Notes under the pieces: model-generated
Databases searched by the model: none
What the model was told of the DNA's origin: nothing
Seen by the model: only the letters and a program-made list of their open reading frames with translations
Shown: in pieces, positions 1 to 5,157 of the stretch
Layout: the number at the start of each line of letters is the position of its first letter
Numbering within the stretch: position 1 is the stretch's first letter
Made by a program: the position numbers and the translations under genes
NCBI GenBank assembly: GCA_022701965.1
Contig: JAKONL010000399.1
Span: 1 to 5,157 of the forward strand
Source of the DNA: Burkholderiaceae bacterium
GTDB lineage: Bacteria; Pseudomonadota; Gammaproteobacteria; Burkholderiales; Burkholderiaceae
Direction of reading: 5' to 3'
Length of the DNA: 5,157 bases

Positions 1-1096
1 CGTCGGCCACCGCCTTCTCGAGCGCCAGCTGGATCTCCGCCAGCGCCGGGATCGGCACCCACAGCGGCAGTTCCTCGTCGAGCACGTGGTCCTCGCGCAC
101 GTAGGCGTGGGCCAGCACGTAGTCGCCCAGCTGCTGGCTGTTGCGCAGGCCGGCGCAGTGGCCCAGCATCATCCATGCATGCGGGCGCAGCACGGCGATG
201 TGGTCGGTGATGGTCTTGGCGTTGGACGGGCCGACGCCGATGTTGACCATCGTGATGCCGGTGCGGTCGGCCCGCACCAGGTGGTAGGCGGGCATCTGCG
301 GCAGGCGCGGCGGGGCGATGCCGCCCTCGGGTCCGGCGTAGCCGCTGCGGTAGCTGGTCACGTTGCCGGGCTGGATGAAGGCGATGTAGGGGCTGTCAGG
401 GTCTTCCATCTCGGCCAGGCCGAGCGCCACGAACTCGTCGATGTAGTACTGGTAGTTGGTGAACAGCACGAAGTTCTGGAACCACTCGGGCGCCGTGCCG
501 GTGTAGTGGCGCAGGCGATGCAGCGAGTAGTCCACGCGCGCGGCGGTGAAGAGCGCGAGCGGCTCGGCCTCTCCGGGGCGGGCGATGAAGGTGCCGTTGG
601 CGATGCCGTCGTCCATCGCGCCGAGGTCGGGCAGGTCGAACGCATCGCGCATCTGCGCGCGGCGGTCGGCGTCCATCGAGCCCTCGATGTGGTCGTTCTC
701 GGCGAAGGAGAAGTGGATCGGGATCGGCTGCGTCGAGGTGCCGACCTCGAGCTCGACGCCATGGTTCTCCAGCAGCAGGCGGAACTGTTCCAGGTAGTAG
801 CGATGGAACAGGTCGGGCCGCGTCAGCGTCGTCTCGTAGCGGCCCGGGCCGGCCACGAAGCCGTAGCTCAGCCCGGCGGTCGTGGCCGGACTCTGGCGCG
901 CGACGGTATGCGTGTGCACGCGCACGAAGGGGTAGCAGGCCCGCACCCGGCCGGGCAGCGTCTCTCCCGCGACGAAGCGCAGCATCGATTCGCGCAGGTG
1001 AGCGAGGCCTTCCTGGTAGATGGTCTGAACGTGGGCCAGTGCGGCGGCGGCGTCGGTGAAGCGGGCAGGAGCGACGAACGGTGGCATGTAGGGCAT
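1..1096 (-). CDS. amn: AMP nucleosidase, N-terminal 365 residues (3' end beyond window)
   Basis: AMP nucleosidase hydrolyses AMP to adenine and ribose 5-phosphate in the cytoplasm, a purine salvage and AMP-level control step. The frame runs unbroken from 1096 to the left edge. Residues about 13-175 match the AMP-nucleosidase-specific N-terminal domain, with segments such as YGFVAGPGRYETTLTRP (78-94) and FSFAENDHIEGSMD (129-142). From about 280 the nucleoside-phosphorylase-like domain begins, with NIGVGPSNAKTITDH (285-299), the conserved LGHCAGLR (311-318) and GDYVLAHAYVR (324-334). Family members such as the E. coli enzyme have about 480 residues, so roughly 120 are missing, including the C-terminal catalytic part; this is truncation by the window, not decay. 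The start is ATG at 1096. A second ATG three codons in (1087) is also possible, and neither has a good Shine-Dalgarno sequence. The start lies 47 bases after the gor stop, so co-transcription with gor is plausible. Confidence 0.95.
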   Translation of the reverse strand, partial: MPYMPPFVAPARFTDAAAALAHVQTIYQEGLAHLRESMLRFVAGETLPGRVRACYPFVRVHTHTVARQSPATTAGLSYGFVAGPGRYETTLTRPDLFHRYYLEQFRLLLENHGVELEVGTSTQPIPIHFSFAENDHIEGSMDADRRAQMRDAFDLPDLGAMDDGIANGTFIARPGEAEPLALFTAARVDYSLHRLRHYTGTAPEWFQNFVLFTNYQYYIDEFVALGLAEMEDPDSPYIAFIQPGNVTSYRSGYAGPEGGIAPPRLPQMPAYHLVRADRTGITMVNIGVGPSNAKTITDHIAVLRPHAWMMLGHCAGLRNSQQLGDYVLAHAYVREDHVLDEELPLWVPIPALAEIQLALEKAVAD

Positions 1097-1143
1097 GCGC
1101 CATTGTGCCGATTCGACGCCCGCTTCCCGGTCGGCCGCCCCGT

Positions 1144-2508
1144 TCAACCCGGCACGGGATCGCGCATCGAGACGAATTCCTCGGCCAGCGTCGGATGCAC
1201 GCCGATGGTGCCGTCGAAGTCGGCCTTGGTGACGCCCGCGCGCATCGCCACGGCGAAGCCCTGCACCACCTCGCCGGCATCGGCGCCCACCATGTGCAGG
1301 CCGACGACCCGGTCGCTGGCCGCGTCGACGATGAGCTTGAGGAAGGTGCGCTCGTCGCGGCCCGACAGCGTATGGCGCAGCGACTTGAACTCGCTGGTGA
1401 AGAGCGTGACCTTGCCGTACTTCTCCCGCGCCGCCGCCTCGGTGAGCCCGCAGGTGCTGACGTTGGGATGCGTGAACACGGCCGTCGGGATGTAGTCGTA
1501 GTCGACCTTGCGCCGGCCGTCGCCGAACAGCGTGTCGACGAGCGCCATGGCCTCGGCCAGCGCCACCGGCGTGAGCTGCATGCGCGTGGAGACGTCGCCC
1601 AGCGCGTAGACCGAGGCGACCGAGCTGCGATAGTGCGCGTCGACCACCACCCGGCCGTGGTCGTCGAGCTCGACGCCGGCGGCCTCCAGGCCGATGCCCT
1701 GCGTGGCGGGCCGGCGTCCGGTGGCGACGAGCACGGTGTCGGCCTCGATGCGGGTGCCGCGTTCGAGCGCGATCTCCAGAGGGCCGTCCGCCGAGGGTCG
1801 TGCGACGCTGGCGACCTGCGAGTTCAGCCGGATGTCGATGCCGTGCTTGCCCATTTCGCGGGCCAGGAACTGCCGTGCGTCCTCGTCGAAGCCGCTCAGG
1901 ATGTGCGCCTGGCGCTGCAGCAGCGTCACCTCGGCACCCAGGCCGGCGAAGATCGACGCGAACTCGCAGGCGATGTAGCCGCCGCCGACGATCGTCATCT
2001 GCTTCGGGAATTCGGGCAGGTCGAACATGTCGTCAGACACCTTGACGTGCTCCCGGCCGGGAAAGTCGGGCACGAAGGGCATGCCGCCGGTGGCGATAAG
2101 GACGTGGCGTGCCGTGTGGCTCGCGCTGCCGACGGTGACGGTGTGCGCGTCGGCCAGCTGCGCCCAGCCGCGGATCAGCGTGACGCCCGCCGTATCGAGC
2201 AGGCTGCGATAGGCGCCGTTCAGGCGCTTGATCTCCCTGGCGCGCTGCGCCTTGAGATGCGCCCAGTCGAAGGTCGGCGCGCTCGCGAAGGACCAGCCGT
2301 AGCCCGGCGCCTCGGCAAAGGCTTCGGCATAGCCGGCGGCGTAGCTGTAGAGCTTCTTGGGGATGCAGCCGACGTTGACGCAGGTGCCGCCGAGCTCGGC
2401 GGCCTCGGCCAGCGCCACGCGCACCCCGCGTTTGGCGGCCATGCGGGCGGCGCGCACGCCGCCGCTGCCGCCGCCGATGACGAAAAGATCGAAGTCGAAT
2501 TGGGACAT
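1144..2508 (-). CDS. gor: Glutathione-disulfide reductase (class I pyridine nucleotide-disulfide oxidoreductase)
   Basis: This flavoenzyme reduces glutathione disulfide to glutathione with a nicotinamide cofactor, normally NADPH, and keeps the cytoplasm reduced. The 454 residues match the usual family length of about 450. Visible elements in order are the FAD Rossmann motif GGGSGG (12-17), the redox-active disulfide GGTCVNVGCIPKK (40-52; Cys43 and Cys48), the second Rossmann motif GGGYIA (175-180), ATGRRP (262-267), the second FAD-contact motif YALGDV (301-306, Asp305), and the dimer-domain active-site HPTLAEE (438-444; His438 acid-base pair with Glu443). The short active-site spacing and GIGVHPT-type ending fit glutathione reductase better than dihydrolipoamide or mercuric reductase. 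One oddity is that the NADP 2'-phosphate loop after GGGYIA reads QRQAHILSGFD, with Ser205 where the second Arg is usual. The frame stays open far upstream to 3399, but ATG 2508 starts exactly at the family N-terminus. It has only a weak GGA ribosome-binding signal. The gene begins 49 bases after the FecR-like gene ends. Confidence 0.96.
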   Translation of the reverse strand: MSQFDFDLFVIGGGSGGVRAARMAAKRGVRVALAEAAELGGTCVNVGCIPKKLYSYAAGYAEAFAEAPGYGWSFASAPTFDWAHLKAQRAREIKRLNGAYRSLLDTAGVTLIRGWAQLADAHTVTVGSASHTARHVLIATGGMPFVPDFPGREHVKVSDDMFDLPEFPKQMTIVGGGYIACEFASIFAGLGAEVTLLQRQAHILSGFDEDARQFLAREMGKHGIDIRLNSQVASVARPSADGPLEIALERGTRIEADTVLVATGRRPATQGIGLEAAGVELDDHGRVVVDAHYRSSVASVYALGDVSTRMQLTPVALAEAMALVDTLFGDGRRKVDYDYIPTAVFTHPNVSTCGLTEAAAREKYGKVTLFTSEFKSLRHTLSGRDERTFLKLIVDAASDRVVGLHMVGADAGEVVQGFAVAMRAGVTKADFDGTIGVHPTLAEEFVSMRDPVPG

Positions 2509-2557
2509 GCGTCCGACTGTACCGAGCACCGCCGCTCCGGTCGCTGCATGGGGTCTG

Positions 2558-4705
2558 TCACGGCCGTTGCTGGCGGCGCTGCTCATCGCGGCGCTGTTCG
2601 TCGCGCATCTGCTGGTTCTGGCGCTGCTCGTCGCGCCGCTCGCCCTGGCGCCGCTCGAACTGCTGGTTCTGCTGATGCTGCTGCTGCATCTGGCGCTGCT
2701 GCGTCGCCCGCTCCTGCGCCTGCTGGAGGTCCTGCAGGCGGGCGGCCTGCTGCTGTTGCTGCTGCTGGCGGTCGTGCTGGCGCTGCTGCTGCAACTGCTG
2801 CTCCTGGGCGCGCAGCTGGCTGGCGAGCTGTTGCTGCTCCTGCTGGGCCTGGCGTTGCTGCTGCTGGACGAGTTGCCGCTGCTGCTCCTGGCGGTTCTGC
2901 GTCTGCCGTTCCTGCTCCTGGCGATCGCGTTCCACCCGCTGGGCCTGCTGGCGACGGTCCTGGTCGCGCTGGGCCTGGCGCTGCTGTTCCTGGCGCTGCT
3001 CGGCCTGCCGCCGTTCGTCGTCGCGCCGGCGCTCGCGCTCCTGCTGGTCGCGTGCCGCTTCGACGCGGTCTTCCTGCTGCCGGCGGAGGTCCTGGCGCTG
3101 GCGTTCCCGTTGCGCCGCCTCGCGGCGCTCGTCGTCCTGGCGCTCCTGCTGTTGCGATCGCTGGCGTCGCAGGATCTGCTGCTGCTCCTCGCGGCGCTGG
3201 TCGATCTGCTGGAGCTGCTGCTGGCGCTGCTGCAGGGCCGGGCCCTCCGCCGGCGAGAGCTGCGGCCTGGGCTGGACGGGCCCGATGGGTGCCAGCTGGA
3301 CGATCTGCGCGCGCGGTTGCAGAAGCGGCGGCGGCACGGCGGCTGCGGGCCGTGCCTGCAGGGCGCCGAGGGCGGGTCCGACGGGCACGCCCTGCGCACC
3401 GCTCGCGACGGTGGCGGCCAGCGTGAGCGGCGGCGCGAAGGCGACCGGCGCGCGCGAGATGACGTCGCCGTGCTGGCGCAGCACCTCCCGCCGGTCGATC
3501 GGGCCGCGGCCGAAGCGCTCGGACGGCACGATCGTCACCGCCTCGACAAGGCGCTGGTTGGCGTAGAGACCGTCGATGCGCGCCGTCCGGCCGATGCGGA
3601 TCGTCGCGCGGTTGACCTGTTCGACATAGCGCTGGCTGGCCCGGTAGCCCGGCTGCCAGCGCTCGCCCGGCGCCAGCGGAAACCATCCGACGCCGTTGCG
3701 TCCGGCCGGCAGAGGCCCCGGCGCGCCGACGAAGCCCACCAGCGCGGGCGCGAAGACCGGGCGCGCGTCCCGGCGCCCCGGCACCCAGCCCCAGCGCGGG
3801 CCGACGCGCGCCCAGCGCCCGTAGTGCGACGGCGCGAAACCCCAGGGCGCCGCGTCGATCCAGGTCCAGCCCCAGGGCGCGACGTCGATCCACTGGCCGT
3901 CGCGGTAGGGCGCCCAGTCGGCCGCGACGTTGCGCGGATACCAGACGCTGCCGTAGTCGGTATCGGTGCGCCAGTCGCCGTAGGCATCGAGCTGCTGGTA
4001 GCCGACGACCTCGCGCGACACGTGGCGCGCCGCGATCGAGCGTTCCTCGATGCGGTCGCGCTCGCCGACCCAGCGGTCGAAGGCCGCCGCGCCGGCCGGC
4101 ATCCGGACTTCGGCGGCGGCCAGGTCGCGGCCCGAGACGGTGATCTGCTGGCGCTCGCCGACGGGGATCGAGGCGCCGTTCTCCCCGTACACCGTCGCGC
4201 TGCCGGCCGCGACCGCCACGCGCGTGGTGCCGGTGGACGGGTCGGCGTCGATCCGGTAGGCACCGGGTGCGGTGACCACCAACGCCAGGTTGCCGGTATC
4301 GACCTCGAAACGCTCGCCGTCGAGGTCGTCGCGCAGGCGCAGGTCGAGGCTGCCCTGCGACAGCGTCAGCTGCACGACGGCGTCGTCGATCCGGGTGAAT
4401 TCGAGGCTGGTCCGGGCATCGGCACGCACCGAGGCCGAGCCGACGAAGACCTCGGCGCGGGCGTCGCGGTCGATCCAGAGGCGGTCGCCATCGGTCAGCG
4501 GGCGGTTGGGAACGACGTCGTACCAGCGGTCCTCGCCCGCCGGCGAGAAGCTCACCGCGCCTTCGCGGGTGTTCAGGCGCGCGATGCGCCCGGGCGGGTC
4601 CTGGAGGGGCTGCTGCGCCGTCGCGGGAGGAGCGATGCCGAGGGCCGCGGCGGCGAGCCATGCGCCGAGCGCGGCGTGGAGGAAAGCGGGGAAAGCCGAA
4701 GCCAT
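2558..4705 (-). CDS. Exported FecR-like / DUF6600 protein with long Gln/Arg-rich tail
   Basis: Function is unknown. The 715-residue product probably acts in the periplasm or cell envelope. Residues 1-30 look like a Sec signal peptide cleaved after ATA (28-30), although its n-region has no Lys or Arg, which is unusual. Residues about 45-175 resemble a FecR-type beta domain (DGDRLWIDRDARAEVFVGS, then alternating hydrophobic strands ending in a GSATVYGENG turn). Residues 238-310 carry the Trp-rich DUF6600 signature: YGDW, YGSVWYP, DWAPYRDGQW, two copies of WID(V/A)APWG, HYGRW and RWGWVPG. A Pro/Ala linker (about 420-490) leads to residues 491-715, which by my hand count are about 40% Gln and 23% Arg, with Glu and Asp but no Lys; this is probably helical or disordered. 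The whole protein has no Lys and no Cys. The start is fixed by AGGAG five bases upstream and by the signal peptide; no in-frame start exists between here and the upstream stop region. Unlike classical FecR it has no visible transmembrane anti-sigma segment and no sigma-factor neighbour, so an iron-signalling role is not supported. Confidence 0.9.
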   Translation of the reverse strand: MASAFPAFLHAALGAWLAAAALGIAPPATAQQPLQDPPGRIARLNTREGAVSFSPAGEDRWYDVVPNRPLTDGDRLWIDRDARAEVFVGSASVRADARTSLEFTRIDDAVVQLTLSQGSLDLRLRDDLDGERFEVDTGNLALVVTAPGAYRIDADPSTGTTRVAVAAGSATVYGENGASIPVGERQQITVSGRDLAAAEVRMPAGAAAFDRWVGERDRIEERSIAARHVSREVVGYQQLDAYGDWRTDTDYGSVWYPRNVAADWAPYRDGQWIDVAPWGWTWIDAAPWGFAPSHYGRWARVGPRWGWVPGRRDARPVFAPALVGFVGAPGPLPAGRNGVGWFPLAPGERWQPGYRASQRYVEQVNRATIRIGRTARIDGLYANQRLVEAVTIVPSERFGRGPIDRREVLRQHGDVISRAPVAFAPPLTLAATVASGAQGVPVGPALGALQARPAAAVPPPLLQPRAQIVQLAPIGPVQPRPQLSPAEGPALQQRQQQLQQIDQRREEQQQILRRQRSQQQERQDDERREAAQRERQRQDLRRQQEDRVEAARDQQERERRRDDERRQAEQRQEQQRQAQRDQDRRQQAQRVERDRQEQERQTQNRQEQQRQLVQQQQRQAQQEQQQLASQLRAQEQQLQQQRQHDRQQQQQQQAARLQDLQQAQERATQQRQMQQQHQQNQQFERRQGERRDEQRQNQQMRDEQRRDEQRRQQRP
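2561..3235 (-). repeat. Low-complexity CAG/CGN-rich tract encoding the Gln/Arg tail
   Basis: These 675 bases encode residues 491-715 of the FecR-like protein. The plus strand reads as dense CTG, CTC, GCG and TGG words, mostly complements of CAG and CGC/CGA codons. The longest pure Gln run is seven codons (2747-2767, residues 647-653), interrupted once by a CAA codon. Short peptide units recur imperfectly, such as RDEQR at the very C-terminus (701-710). It is an in-frame coding repeat rather than a separate element. Confidence 0.85.
3833..3892 (-). repeat. Two-copy 30-bp tandem repeat in the Trp-rich core
   Basis: Two adjacent 30-base units encode WIDVAPWGWT (residues 272-281) and WIDAAPWGFA (282-291). 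The DNA words CCCAGGGCGC (3841 and 3871) and CGTCGATCCA recur at exactly 30-base spacing. This is the core of the DUF6600-like signature and lies inside the coding frame. Confidence 0.75.
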
Positions 4706-4710
4706 GGAGT

Positions 4711-4715
4711 CTCCT
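4711..4715 (-). promoter_or_regulatory. Ribosome binding site of the FecR-like gene
   Basis: On the minus strand the sequence reads AGGAG followed by five bases (ACTCC) and then the ATG at 4705. It is the only strong Shine-Dalgarno sequence in front of a start in this window, and it fixes the start of the 715-residue protein. Confidence 0.85.
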
Positions 4716-4719
4716 GTGG

Positions 4720-4756
4720 GGCGGTGCCTGTCGCTAACGCCCCGGCCGGCACCGCC
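4720..4756 (-). other. Perfect 9-bp inverted repeat between esterase and FecR-like genes
   Basis: GGCGGTGCC (4720-4728) pairs with GGCACCGCC (4748-4756) across a 19-base loop. On the minus-strand transcript the hairpin begins five bases after the esterase stop codon and ends four bases before the AGGAG of the next gene. A second stem, GGGGCG (4718-4723) with CGCCCC (4738-4743), uses overlapping bases and so competes with the first. There is no U-tract, so a standard intrinsic terminator is not supported. It may protect the esterase mRNA 3' end or influence access to the ribosome binding site; chance is also possible at this GC content. Confidence 0.45.
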
Positions 4757-4760
4757 GATG

Positions 4761-5157
4761 TCAGGGTCGCATCGGGTGGGCGAGGAAGAATCGCAACATT
4801 TCGGAACTGGCGTCGACCCCGCGCGCGTCGGTGTAGCTGCCGCTCGCGCTGCCTCCCGACCAGGCGTGGCCGGCGCCGTGCAGCGTCCACAGCTCGACGG
4901 CGGTGCTGCCGTCGGCGCCCGGATAGTCGGTCCGCACGTAGCCCTGGCCGCGAGCGGAGCGTCCCTGCGTCTCGCGCGCGGCCGGCCGCCCGGCCGACCC
5001 GGCGTGCCGCCCCAGCGCCGCCCGGGCCACCGCGGTACCGTTGGCCGGATTCACGGTGCTGTCGGCGTCGCCGTGGAAGACGATGACCGGAGCCGGCGCA
5101 CCGGCCGTTTCCGTGGCGGTCGCCGCGGGGGCGGCACCGCCGCTGCGCATGGCGGCG
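4761..5157 (-). CDS. PHB depolymerase family esterase, C-terminal fragment (5' end beyond window)
   Basis: This is the last 131 residues of an alpha/beta hydrolase of the poly(3-hydroxybutyrate) depolymerase / LpqC-like / feruloyl-esterase type, which cleave esters of polyhydroxyalkanoates or plant aromatic esters, usually after export. Visible are the strand and acid-residue motif IVFHGDADSTVNP, whose Asp at 5061-5063 is the probable triad acid, a YVRTDYPGADG segment, then LWTLHGAGHAWSGG, whose His at 4866-4868 is the probable triad base, followed by the family ending GSYTDARGVDASSEMLRFFLAH. The nucleophile Ser motif (GxSxG) must lie upstream, outside the window. The Met at 5150 is not a credible start: the frame continues to the edge as AAM, as expected inside this family. 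The family is usually near 350-430 residues. It is the first of four same-strand genes, ending 55 bases before the FecR-like start. The exact substrate cannot be read from this fragment. Confidence 0.9.
   Translation of the reverse strand, partial: AAMRSGGAAPAATATETAGAPAPVIVFHGDADSTVNPANGTAVARAALGRHAGSAGRPAARETQGRSARGQGYVRTDYPGADGSTAVELWTLHGAGHAWSGGSASGSYTDARGVDASSEMLRFFLAHPMRP

Noticed and set aside
86..1495. A 469-residue plus-strand open frame
   Set aside because: It is the antisense of amn and the end of gor, both of which have clear family motifs. The composition is a Val/Ala/Gly/His shadow.
2521..2541. Imperfect hairpin in the gap before gor as a terminator
   Set aside because: ACCGAGC and GCTCCGGT pair only with a bulge, the stem is short and no U-tract follows on the minus strand.
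2536..2560. Possible -35-like GTGACA before gor
   Set aside because: No -10-like box appears at a suitable distance and the match overlaps the stop codon of the previous gene, so it is indistinguishable from chance.
2561..3235. CTG-rich region as a CRISPR array or mobile-element repeat
   Set aside because: There are no spaced identical direct repeats. The tract is one continuous coding frame of triplets ending in a normal stop.
2509..3399. In-frame upstream extension of gor giving a 751-residue fusion
   Set aside because: The frame is open only because of GC bias. The extra sequence is Ser/Arg-rich shadow of the Gln/Arg tail, and the ATG at 2508 matches the normal start of glutathione reductases.
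1081..3426. A 781-residue plus-strand open frame
   Set aside because: It is antisense to gor and the FecR-like gene, with an Ala/Gly/Arg/Pro composition typical of GC-rich shadow frames and no recognisable domain.
2583..4661. A second long minus-strand frame inside the FecR-like gene
   Set aside because: It is an Arg/Ala/Pro/Gly-rich frame without a signal peptide or domain, fully contained in the better supported 2558-4705 gene.
2558..4705. Classical FecR anti-sigma regulator of iron uptake
   Set aside because: There is no neighbouring sigma factor or TonB receptor, no transmembrane segment apart from the signal peptide, and the Trp-rich core points to the DUF6600-like group instead.
2357..5086. 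A 909-residue plus-strand open frame with a very Leu-rich stretch resembling many membrane segments
   Set aside because: It lies opposite the FecR-like gene. The Leu runs are the complement of CAG (Gln) codons read as CTG, and the frame crosses gor, the FecR-like gene and the esterase in antisense. It has no family resemblance and no plausible ribosome binding site that I can see.

Overview
This is a high-GC window that is almost entirely coding. All four genes lie on the minus strand, with gaps of only about 47 to 55 bases. GC-rich codon use, a poly(3-hydroxybutyrate)-depolymerase-type esterase, a Trp-rich DUF6600/FecR-like exported protein, and gor and amn of the proteobacterial type together suggest a beta-proteobacterium, most likely Burkholderiales. 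That placement is inferred from gene content and style; no marker gene is present.

In the direction of transcription (high to low coordinates) the window holds four genes. (1) 4761-5157 is the C-terminal part of a PHB-depolymerase-family esterase whose start lies beyond the right edge. (2) 2558-4705 is a complete 715-residue exported protein with a signal peptide, a FecR-like beta domain, a Trp-rich DUF6600-like core and a 225-residue Gln/Arg-rich tail. (3) 1144-2508 is a complete 454-residue glutathione-disulfide reductase (gor). (4) 1-1096 is the first 365 residues of AMP nucleosidase (amn), cut by the left edge.

The tight same-strand spacing allows co-transcription, but the four products do not form an obvious pathway. 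One is a secreted or periplasmic hydrolase, one an envelope protein of unknown role, one a cytoplasmic thiol-redox enzyme and one a purine-salvage enzyme. The only intergenic element with clear structure is at 4706-4760, between the esterase and the FecR-like gene. It has a good Shine-Dalgarno sequence just downstream of a 9-bp perfect inverted repeat, plus a competing alternative stem.

I found no RNA genes, mobile elements, CRISPR arrays or convincing promoters. I see no clear evidence of a new multi-gene system. The points most worth a second look are in the FecR-like protein (Gln/Arg tail, no lysine or cysteine at all, Trp-rich tandem repeat) and a substitution in the NADPH-phosphate pocket of the glutathione reductase. 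Several long open frames on the plus strand and in other minus frames are GC-driven shadows and are listed as rejected.
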